A stretch of DNA of 64,000 bases from the NCBI GenBank assembly GCA_905160935.1, contig CAJHZI010000513.1, positions 724,501 to 788,500 of the forward strand, given 5' to 3'. Position numbers and translations under genes: made by a program. The DNA is from Enchytraeus crypticus (lineage: Eukaryota > Annelida > Clitellata > Enchytraeida > Enchytraeidae). The notes beneath the pieces are model-generated. The model had not been told where the DNA came from. It made no database searches and saw only the letters and a list, made by a program, of their open reading frames with translations. Position 1 is the first letter of the stretch; the number at the start of each line of letters is the position of its first letter. Below, piece after piece: positions 1 to 12,600 of the stretch.

Positions 1-399
1 GCTTTCTCATTCTACACAAGAAAACACAACCGTGCATTGTACATATGACAAACAAATCATGGATAATGGATTGGCACAATTTCACTGCAATACACACACG
101 TAAGTGTATTGAACAGGTTTACGGCAGTTAGGTTTTCCACAGAGGATTATCTGACGACAGAAGCTCAAAAATCAATGCTAATTGGCATAATACTTTACTT
201 AACTGTTTCAATAGAACAAAGAATTATAGCATACATTAGTTGAGAGCATGTTTGTATATGTATATGTGTCTGTATGTGCGTGTACGTCAGTGTGCATTAC
301 TTTTAAGTTTTTGTCTCCGTATTCCGGCAGTATGTGTGAGTGCATTTGCATATAAATGTACCTATTCTATATTCCATTCTGTATGGGTAATAGAATTGT

Positions 400-640
400 T
401 TTCTCAGAGAATGACGTCCCTGCCTGATTAATGTTAGTCGAAGCTGGACAGGCATAGGGACCCACCTAGTCATAAGCAGAATCCCCTAAGAATAATGGTA
501 TATCAAAAGGAACATTATAAATAATTTAAAGGTCCACTCGTATGTGGACATGAAGAGAAAGACGGTAGATAGAGATGAGTAGAGGCGTTATATACCATAT
601 ACCTGCCAGTAGGCAGTGCACTAAGAGAGAGAGATTCTAT
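400..640 (-). repeat. Short repeat family E, minus copy
   Basis: Reads toward a (GA)n tail: block ACTCGTATGTGGACATGAAG, then ACCTGCCAGTAGGCAGTGCA, then AAGAGAGAGAG. The same blocks recur at 15715-15930, 21225-21300, 44705-44945, 63000-63250 and 63870-63930. It is probably a SINE. Positions 1-399 show nothing recognisable. Confidence 0.7.
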
Positions 641-717
641 AACTAACTGTGGGTTAACCAGTATAGTCAGCATCAGTCAGTATGTGTGTGTGCGTATTTG
701 CGTGTATATGTTTGTAC

Positions 718-870
718 CTGTTTGCTAGCTCATTGTGGGCCTGCTTGCCGGCATACTCTGCATCAGTCTTGGTCAGCTCCTTCGTGATGACGAGTTGCGA
801 GATATCAATACGATTACACAACAGATCAGATATTGTCTGCTTGGCGTGTTCTACAGCGCCATTTGGGTCT
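718..870 (-). CDS. POLD1: POLD1 exon, thumb region
   Basis: Encodes [20 protein letters not shown]...[27 protein letters not shown], ending AG before GTACAA. The remaining exons (about 190 residues in the human protein, with the cysteine motifs) are outside the window. Confidence 0.95.
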
Positions 871-3800
871 CTGCGCAATATTTAATCCAACACAGTTCAA
901 ATTTGTGTGATGCAGCGCAAAATACATCAAGAATGTTCTGATAATGCAAGAGTAAAACGTCAAATCATTATTGAAAGGTTCAAGTGATAAACTGCGAAGG
1001 TGACACTGGCGCAGATAGCAACCATCAAAACTCAAGTTATATTACATGAACCATCAGATTAAAATATTTCAATAATTCAAGCACAGCTTCTGGCATAACT
1101 ACACTAAAACCACAAACCGAAAGTCGAAGGGATAAAGTACCATCAAAGCAACTAAAAACAAAGTTACAAATAAAACAAGGGAGAAAAGGAGGGAGATTAA
1201 GACCTGTTGATAAGTATTTTCTGCAGGCAGGTGTTGATGAGATTAGCCACTAGGGGGCAGTTATCTCGTCTAACAGTCTCGATTCCCTTGCAGTCCATCT
1301 TATCATGAATCTCAGGACGAGTGAAGTACAGTCCGGCATAGCGCTTCTTATTGATCAGCAGATAGGGGAAGTACACCTACACGCAATATCAAAGACTTAG
1401 TACTATCTATAGGCCTACAGGACAACACCTACTTAGCACATTTTTATTAGTTACTATTCATTAGGGGATGATACAAGAGATGGTTGGGAGAGAAATACAC
1501 TCTAATCCATAAATAATATCTCGATTAATTGACAGAATATAAAAATTAGTAGAATTCAATACTGCTAAATCATATTTAAACAGAAACACATCAATATATC
1601 CCATGATATCCTTAGGGCCCCCATTATAACAGGGTGCAATAGGAGGTATTGCTAGATAACATTATCATTAATTTTTAAAACTTTTAAAGAAAATTAGAAA
1701 ATTTAAAAGATCAGAATTAGAAAATTACTTGTAAAAATGTAACAAAATTTAATCGTTAATTTAATTTAGAAAATTAAAAAATGTAAAGAAAATTAAAAAG
1801 TTTTTAAACTTTGTAACATTTAAAAAAAAAGAAAACTAGATAGTGCTCTCACATTCCCAAATATAAATAGTTATCATATTTAAAGAGAATAGCGCAGAAT
1901 TTTAGATTCTCGGCATCTCAGTAGGCTACAAATAGAACCTAGGCACGTCATGAGAAGCACAGATGAGTCCAACCTTTTCAAACTCCAGTTTGATGGGATG
2001 AGGGAATTTAGCAGATATAGACTCTGCAGCCTCTCTGCCCAGGACCATTGCCTCAGTCACCGTGGTTACACCAAACTTACACATCACTGAATCCGTATCT
2101 CCGTATATTACCTGAAACACAGAACACAGAAAAACAAATATATCTAAATGTCAACAAATATATCTACAAATATAAACACAATCCTAGAAACAGACACGAA
2201 ATAGTAAGTAAATTGCGAACTATGATAGCATAAATACATTTTCTCATCCTTTCTCCGATCACATCGTTGGACGAGGAAATGGTCAATAAATCTTAATTAC
2301 TTTTATAGTTTATACAAATAATTACAGGGACGTTACTATTTCTGGATTAAATGATATTTAATGACTTACTACACCAAAGTCAGAAAGGACATTCGGTGGG
2401 TGAGTGCCTAGGTTCCAGAAATTGCTACAAAAATTTAAACGAATGAAAATGTCTCAAATAGAGGATTGACTGATGGTATGATGTAAGACAGAGGTGATTT
2501 GAGACAGTCTATTCGTATCCCGACCCTAGTTAAACTGGGATTTAAGGAAAGATGATGATGATGATGCTTAATGACTTACTATATAGATTTGATACTTTAA
2601 CCGATTCGAATCCTATTATTCAGTCAAAATAGCTTTAAATGTATATAAATTTTAATTTTACAATAATTATAAAAGCAGAAGATGTTGTTTTTAAGCAGAC
2701 CTAATCAATGACTGGAATAGTAGTTCAATAAATTCAACAAATGAAGAAATGAAAACAGAGTTGAGCAAACCTTGGCATCGTGTTTGTATCCATTCTCTAT
2801 AGTGTACTGTTCCTCAACAAGCTGTTTTGTCTGATCTATCATCTTTCTGCCAAACGCTGTTACACTCTGCGCAGAAACAGTTAACCAGCTTGAGTGTTTA
2901 ACATCCATTTCATCGTCCAGCAATGACAAAGACAGCATCACATAAAATATCTGATATTAATATTGTGTGAAAGTCAGACTGATTTAAACAAAAACAAAAA
3001 CATTTGAGAAAGTAATTTAATCTAACGTCACACGTGACTGACAAACATGTTTACAAGAAGTGAAGCGTAGAATTTGTATGATTATCTGCGAGATTTCCAG
3101 ACACGGCAGACAAACATGTTTACAGGAAGTGAAGCGTACTATTTGTATAATAACCTGTGAGATTTCCAGACATGACAGACAAACATACTTACAGGAAGTG
3201 AAGCGTACTATTTGTATAATAACCTGTGAGATTTCCAGACACGGCAGCTTGCCGACCTGAGCTCCAGTGAAGCCGTACACAGAGTTAGCGCTGATCTTGA
3301 GAGCCAACTGCCTTCCATCCAATACCTGTCGTCTGAACGGGTCCTTCTCGTTCTTTAAATCTTCCTTCGCTCTGTATAATTTTTAATCAGAAAGTTAAAA
3401 GCACAAATAACTCAACTGTGCAATCGTTTTCTAAACAATTCAACTGTCTATTAATTTCCACAACCAAATCAACGAAAATGGTACGTAACAAGTAACAATA
3501 AAACAAATAAGCAATATGAAAGCTTAACAGAAAAACAGCCTATGCTTGTTAGATATTACAATAAATAATAGCTAGAAGAAAACGGATTACAGAAAATTAC
3601 AAGAAAAAGGAATACAGATTAGCGTGAAATCTACTGAGAGAAACAAGTCACAAATCTCAGATTAAATCTAAATGTAGTCTTTTAAATTTTAAAGGGCATC
3701 GCTTTTACATAGAAAATGTCACATTGTTCGAGCAACGAATAGCAATCGATACAAATTGAAGTTACAGATAAAATGATGGTGATACTTTTTACGAGCTGAT

Positions 3801-6342
3801 AGGAGATTCTCCAATATCTCAGGCAGCAGACCTTTCAATACTTCCTTCTTAGCAAACTGACTACCAGCAGGAGTCTTTATATACTGGTCAGCCGTCAAAC
3901 TACACACGCAATTATACAAATACATACCATAAAGAAGTAGACAGAAGAGCACAAAGACTAAAATATTAAAAACAATTATCAGCTACGTACAGATTTTGAT
4001 ACATTTGTTACGCACATTCTGACAAAAAACATACACTAACAAATTGTAATCTTCATCATCACCACCACTATCACCACTATCATCATCATCATCATCATCC
4101 TCATCAATATCATCTTCATCAACTTCCATTAACATAAAATCAATAGTACATTTACTAAATATAGTACTAAACTGATTGAAATTTCACTAACTAAAAACAG
4201 TATAATCAAATTACGCAATGTGCTTAAAAACAATATGTTAATTGCATAATAATCAATAAAAGAATTGCTGAAAGCAAGCAAAGGAGAATCACTACAATAA
4301 ATAAATTATACAAATTTTATGCAACGGCTCTACACGAAATAATAGATAAAATAATTGACAAAAAGCACAGTAAACTACCGACGTATCACTAGATAAAGCC
4401 CAGACAAACAATTTAGAATTTTGATCGACAGCTTAATTTTGTACAGAATTTTCTAATTAACCGACTGAAAAAAGAACAGCAAAGAAATTAAATGGAATTT
4501 TTTTTAATGTACAAAAATAAATGTAAAAGAGGAATGCCAAACGACAATAAATCAAAATTCTATGAGCAAGCACTAAATCAAAAACAAATATACACAGAAT
4601 GAATGATACAAACAAGAGGAGAAACAAAGAGAGAGAGAGAGAGAGCGAGAGAGAGATAGAAAGAGAGAAAAACAAGGAAAGAGAAGTAAAAGAGATAGAG
4701 AGAAAGAGAGAGAAACAGAGAAAGAGAAGACGAAAGAGAGAGAGTCAAGCAGACACACCCAAACTGTGCTACAGAGCTATTAGATAGCAGAGTTGTATAG
4801 CAGAGGTTGTAGGCCATCATGATGGAAGGATACAGGGAGGAGAAATCAAGTGTGGCTATAGGCACATCGTAGTATCTGTTCACACAACAACTTCTTCGCA
4901 TGATAAGGATTAGTTAGAAGTTATCTAGTAATTATTAGTAGTTATCTTAATATATTAAATTACTTATTTCATTGATGTAAATGATATATTAATCTATCAT
5001 ATTATATTCATAGATTATTATTTATTTCATTTGATATAATCAACGGTTTGATTTAATAAACTGTTAAACACACATCAGATTGCATGATTTTTGTTTAGGA
5101 CAAACAATAGAACAACAAACCATAATGATTCCACAAATCATACTAGTTGTATCCAATTCTGGAACTGGCAATAAAATAAAAGTACATTTCACAACAATAA
5201 TGGACGCTAAGCCAGAGGAGTAACTTATATAGACCAGGAATGCAAGTAAATAGGTGTTTAGTTATAAATCAAGAATATCACTCAGCATCATCATCATCTT
5301 CGCTTAAATCCCAGTTGAACTAGGGTCAGGATTAGAATAGACCTTCTTTTGAAGTTTTTCCATTCATTTAAATTTTGTAGCAATTACTAGAGCCAAGGCG
5401 CTCACCAACCGAAAGCCTCTTCTGCCGTCGGTCTGGATATTGTTTTTATGTTGCCTTCTACGACACGTGCATAGTTTCACGGTTGGTCTAAACTTCAAGC
5501 GAGGATATTAGTCCCCGGACACAACACGGGGACTAATATCCCCGTGAAGAATGTCACTGATATCTAATATTCTAATATCAATAATCGTCACTAATATCTT
5601 ACAGCCATGAAATTGACATAGAACTCTCAGTTCCAAGACTGTGGCCCTTAAAATTGCAAAACATTTAAATGAAAGAATAAAAGGACTTCAACGTTGTACA
5701 TATTGTTATACAATTCTACCCTATTATACAGCATTATCTGAGTAGTAGTATTTTAAACGCATTCTTCGTATTTACGTTGCTGCGTACAAGTGAAACAGAC
5801 TGACCCCTTCGAAGGTTCTATCACCGTGGCTCCCTCAAACTCATCTCCAATCTCAGTCCTTTGCACTGGTATCACAAAATCATGCTGCTTAGCCTGTATG
5901 CAAAACAATTCAATCAATCAATAAGAATTTCAACCAATAAAAATTTAACGTCCAGTGCCTCGCCATTAGACAATGTCAGGGACGTCACTTGCTTTTCAAT
6001 TAAACCAAATATTCACCAGCAACAACGAATGTTGTGATATTAATTCATATTCTGCGATAAGTAAAATTATCAATTTCATCTTCGTTTCTTAATGCATAAG
6101 AAAGTAAACCTATTTCTATGACATCACTAACATCATCCTTGGATGAGGAAAACGACAAGACGTTAAACTTATATCATATATATCAGTGTTATTATTTCAC
6201 AGATACACTGCTAGAGACACATAAAGATGAGAAGATGGAGGGGAAGAAAAATAATAGAAAGAGAGATGAAACAGTGTTTAAGTAGGGCAGAATTTATAAA
6301 ACAGAGCGAGAGTCTCTCTTTATCTTTTCTTTCTCTATCTTT

Positions 6343-6403
<61 letters not shown>

Positions 6404-6408
6404 GAGAG

Positions 6409-6441
<33 letters not shown>

Positions 6442-6658
6442 CAGCGAGTAAGAGAGGGACAGAGAGATAGAGAAAGAGAGAGTGAGAGAGACAAGAAGAG
6501 AGAAATAGTGTGATGTAGAGAGAGAGAAAGAGAGAGATAGTGGGATGAATAGAGAAAGAGAGAGTGAGAGAGACAGAGAGAGATATAGAGAGATAGAGAG
6601 AGGGAGAGAAAGATAGAGAGAGCTAGACAGAGAGAGAGCGAATCAGAGAGGGAGAGAT

Positions 6659-6698
<40 letters not shown>

Positions 6699-9600
6699 CG
6701 AGTAAGAGAGAGAAAGAGAGAGAGTAAGAGAGAGAAAGAGACAGATCGAAAGAGAGAGGAAGAGAGAGAGAGGGAGAGAGAGCAAAAGAGAGAGAAAGAG
6801 AGAAAGCGAGTAAGAGAGGAACAGAGAGAGAGAGAGCGAGTAAGAGAGGGACAGAGAGAGAGAGTGGGATGGAGAGAGAGAAAGAGAGAGTGACAGAGAT
6901 CGAGACAGATAGAGTGAGAATGGGAGAAAGAGAGAAAGTGAGAGAGACAGAGAGAGAGTGAGAAATAGGGTGAGAGTGAGAGAAAGAAAGACAGTGAGTG
7001 CTGGAAGTGCCTAACCTTTCTGAGGAGCTGTGACATGACCTTGACCTGTTGACCTCTGGTCAGCAGAGAGCCCAGTGAGACCCCGGTCACTCTCGACATC
7101 TCCATGTAGTTGATGATGGACATCAACTTATCGAGAAGTCTGAGCGGCAGGTAGGCGTCCTTGAGGCAGTAGACTGCAAGCCTGCGCCTCGTCTGATCAG
7201 TACCGTTCTGCTCACGTTAAAATAAGAGATATTTAATCTACTTATTTATTTTTACTGACATTTTATTTAAGCATATATCTGCAAGTAAAAAAGTAGAAAT
7301 GATGTTTAATAAGTACATGTATATAGATATCACAGTTAATTTATACTAATGGAAGTCTCAAATAGGGGATTGGCTGGTGGTGTGGTGTAGGACCGAGAGG
7401 ATTTGAGACAGTCTATTCGTATCCCAACCCTAGTTAAACTGGGATTCAAGGGAAGATGATGATGATGATCCATTTTTATTGACATTTTATTTTAGTAAAT
7501 ATCTGCAAATAAAAAGACTTAGAAATGAAGTTTAATAAGTTCATGTATATACATCATAGTGAAGGAGAGTTTTTGTGGAGAAACATCATAGAGAATTCTT
7601 TGGTTGCAACCAGCCCTAGGATGATCATATGACATAATGACATCATAGCAGAAGCACAATATAACAACATAAAATAAGATTAAAAAAGTCAATTGACTGG
7701 GAATGTATACGTTAAGCAATAAAAAAATAAGAAAATCTACTCAATTTATGAAATACTATTGACATTCTTGGTAAAGCATACAGAATAATTAATTCTTAAT
7801 GCATCAAACATTAAAGATCAGCCGATCAGTGGTATACTTCTACGTACAAAAGAAGTTTATGTTAACGTCAGTTTTCTCACTCGAAAGCGATGTCAGTGAT
7901 AGGCCAGTCTAGTTTTTGAACCCCACACATACTGATCTACGATCATATAACTTACCATCATCGCAACTAGCGCCAGCCAATGGTGATGTCGGTATACCAT
8001 ATATTCTATGTGAATGATGTCAATATAATCGGGGCATTTAGAAAATAATGAATTATACATATAAACCTCAATACTAGAATACAAACCTGTAGATCAGTAA
8101 TAATGGTGTGATGTACATCTTCTTTCTGTTCTTGAAGGAAATGAAACGACACAGCGTTCAACCGGTAAGATCGTAATTTGTAGTCTCGCTGTAGAACCTA
8201 TAAATACGAACATCAACATAATGTAGTTGTTGATCATCTACAACGTTGCAGCTGCTGCCAGACAAAAAGCGATGCTGCCTCATATGGTCCATTACATTGG
8301 TTAAGTACCAGAGTGCTGGTTAAAAATTACTTTCACTATTAAAAAAAATGGTGATAAAAAATTCTTTAAAAAATGTTATATACAAATTTAAGATCTATTT
8401 CTACTAAAAACAGATACCTTCAGAATCCAAGGCCAAAGAAAGAGGTTTATTATTCATCTACGCCATTCTAGGGTCTATATTTCTTCGACATATGTAGTAA
8501 ATAACACTGAACCTGCATTTAGTCACTGAATTCTGCACCTATTCATAAAAATCTATTCCTTTTTTATATACGTCATCAATCGGACAAACCACAGATTGTA
8601 GCAATATGACAGATAACATAACAATGTAACAGATACAGGCAGAAATGCAACATCAAATCAAAATAAAAGATGGAAGAATTATAAGATAACATAAACATTG
8701 AAAAAAGGCAAACTTATCCAACTTTAATAGCTCTAATTAATTACAAATTGTAGCAGAAAACAATTTCAACAGTTAAAAAAACAGTTAGATTATGAGAGCA
8801 TTAAAAATGTAAAAAATTAAAAAATTAATCTGTAGTCAGAAACCAAATCAAGACAATTTCATTAACAATAACACTGCTATATTTTGATGTAGACATTTTG
8901 TCAATGACTTTACATTGGCTAAATAAGTAAAAAGATAACATATAAAAATACCAACTTAGAATTAGCACAAAATGCCACATATGCCAATCGCAACTGACAA
9001 AACTCAAGCAAGTAATATGAAACAGTGATATTAGGCATGATTTCACCTATGAAGTACGTTAACAAATTATTTTTAAATATTTTAAAGAAATTTTATATTA
9101 GCAATTTAGTCTATTCTAATAACAATTTAGCGAAAGCTTTTCAGGAAGGCTAAAAATAAAAAGTAAACAAGCATTATAGTGAAATGATCAACTATATCAA
9201 CTATTTTATCACTTTTAATACCACATGTTTATGTTTAAACCGTTAGGCAATTTAGACCATTTTCCGTATAACCAGTACAGTGAATGTCCGAGCTTTTACT
9301 CTCAGATCAGAGCGCTAAGTCAAATCAGAAAAATTAAATTAAAACAAAATTAAATCAGATAAATTATATCAGATTAGCGCGCCAATAAGAATGCTAAAAA
9401 TGGCATGATAGTGCTAATACTACCTGTAACAGATCAAACTGGACCCTGCCCTCAATGTTGATTGACTTGTTCTCACGGCGACCCATCTGCTTGGACTGAA
9501 TGACCTGATTCTTGACCGTCGACTGAACGTTCTTGACCCGACCCAGATAAAAGAAGTCACTGACGTGCAGATGCTTGGCTCGATTGATTAAATAGGGCAG

Positions 9601-12600
9601 GTCAAAGTTCTGAATGTTGTAACCAGTGATGATATCAGGGTCCACCTCTCTGATGAACTCACTCCAACTCTGTCGCAATAAATCAGAACAGAGTAAGCGC
9701 CCAGTTGATTGCCATAGTCATGTTAGTTAGCAGCTAGTGACGTCATAGCTACTTTATAATGTCTTTCTTGTATAAATAAACGTAATCAACCCAGACGAAC
9801 TAACTGTATATGTCGTTTAAATGACTAATGTAAACAATTTGACTTGACTCGTAACGAGCGATTCTAATAAACTAGAAAGTTATCTTAACAATACTGTACG
9901 ATGCAGAACCTATATAACTATGTACACCAAATCAGCTTAAAAGTTAAAATTGTCTTCACTGGATTAAAAGTAAAGGATTCTCAAACGACAGTAGCACTCA
10001 AACACCTGCTGTTGCAAAAGCAAATTATTAACTACATAATTTTACAAGAAAAAAACTCAGAAAGCCGATAAATTTCTAAAATAGGGAGAATATCCAACAA
10101 CAACGTCTGGTACAACAAGAGCAACAACAACAGCCTGACGGCAACTCACTTGTAGCAATTTTCTCTCATTTTCATACGACTTAACTTCTGCGCCCACTAT
10201 GGGAGCACAGGTGTTGAGCGTGAAGACGTTACGTATGAAAGGCTCTCTACTGCTCTGACGTACCACCATGTTGGCTATCTGAATGACAGGGTCCTTGTCT
10301 GGCTCTGGGAATATACCTACACAATATACACACAACGTTACATATACACAAAGTTAAATACACATACTGTTATACATACACACCGTTACATAGTAAATAT
10401 GCACATGTTACACAAACACAGCATTACATAAACAAAATGTTACACAAACAGAGGTAAATATGCATACTGTTATACATACACACCGTTACATATGCACAAC
10501 GTTACACATACACAGAATTACATACACATAATGTTATTCACAATATAATAATAACAACAATTAGAGTGCTACCGTCGCCCATCATAACATCAAGCACTAT
10601 TGATACAAATCCAAGCCAGCGAGCAAAAAGAAGGTCCAAAACAATGCAAATTCAAAAATTCAAACAAAAAATTAAGGTTAATTAAAAAATTAATACATAC
10701 TCACCGTTACATACACACAATGTTACATACACACAATATTACATACACACAATGTTACATAAACACAGAGTTTCATACACATAATGTTACACAAACACAT
10801 CATAACATACACATAACGTTACTGAATACACATTATTACATACACACGTACACATAATGTTAGATATACACAAAATGATACATGAACACAGAGTTATGTA
10901 CACACAATGTTACACATACACATCATTACATACACATAATATATTTAATTATATACACATAATGTTACACATACATATCATCACATATACATAATGTTAC
11001 ACATGTATATCATAATATACATACAATGTTACACAAACACATAATTACATACACATAATGTTACTCATACACATCATTACATACACATAATGTTAGATAT
11101 ACATAACAGAGTTTTGTACACATATACATAATGTTACACATGTATATCATAATATACATACAATGTTACACAAACACATAATTACATACACATAATGTTA
11201 CTCATACACATCATTACATACACATAATGTTAGATATACATAACAGAGTTTTGTACACATAATGTTAGATATACACATCATTACATATACATAATGTTAG
11301 ATATACACATCATTGCATACACATAATGTTACACATACATATCATTATATATATAAATAATATTACACAAACACATCATTACATACACATAATATTATAT
11401 ATACATTTCATTATATACACATAACGTTACACATACATATCATCACAAACACATAATGTTGCACATATACAACATCACATACACATAATGTTACACATAC
11501 ACAACATTACACACACATAATGTTACACAAACACAGAGTTGCAATCACTAACCTAACACAAAGTATTGCGCATACACACGTTGTATAAGCTACCAGTATC
11601 GCTGAATCCATTCATAACAGACACAGGAAGTACACGAAGAACCTCTTGTACGCATAGAAGTACGAGGTTCAAGTTAAATATAGGCACAATCAGACTGGTA
11701 TCATGACTGATATCACTGAATAGAATCTCGCTTGCCAGTGTATTGAAGTCCTTGTTTAATGCAGCATATTTAGCCCTATTGGTATTTTGATACACTGGGA
11801 TACAGTGGTGCCGTACTTAAGATATTTCTTCTACAAATGACAAACCACTATAAAGACATTATTCAGAATTATCTTCCCTTGAATCCCAGTTTAACTAGGT
11901 GGGGATACAAATAGACCTTCTTTTCCATTCATTTTTGAAACTTTTGTAGCAATTCTGGAGCCTAGGAACTCATCAACCAAAAGCTCTTTTTGACGTTGGT
12001 TTGGATCTTAGTGCTTTGTCACCCTTTACGACAAGTGCAGTCCATGTTTGTTTGGTTTATTCTTCAGCAACTCAGATCTACACAGGTATAGTATAGAAAT
12101 TTACACTATTGAAATTACTAACCTATTCAACCATCATCATCATCATCGTCGTCATCTTCCCTTTAATACCAGTTTAATTAGAATCGCGATACAAATAGAC
12201 CTTTTCCTCTCCTCTCTGTCTCATACTATATCATTAGTCAATCCCCTATAACTAACCTATTCAATATTACTTGCAAATAAGAAAATCAATCATTTTAAAA
12301 ATTTCTCATTGGCGATATAGTAAAAATAACAAGAAAACTATTAAACCTTTTCTTCCGGCACACTCAATATCAAAGCTGAGAATTCTGAACGGGGCAATCT
12401 TAAGCCACTCCCCCTCCACAGGATGACAAACAAGCTCCTCCCATGACACGTCCACTTCTATCTGACAACGACATCGGGCCGCCAGTCCACTGACCTTGAC
12501 ATCCGAACCCTCGCAGTATCTGAACGAGTAGCGAGAGGCGGGCAGTTCCACCCAACTACAACCTTGCATGTCTGCGTCTACCATGAACCTGTTGAGTAAA

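Noticed and set aside
6227-7126. Long Ser/Leu and Arg/Glu open frames
   Set aside because: They are translations of the (GA)n microsatellite. The real coding there is only the POLD1 exon 7016-7207.
10330-11545. CRISPR-like array of spaced repeats
   Set aside because: Units are degenerate, adjoining and without unique spacers, and the locus is a eukaryotic intron. It is a minisatellite.
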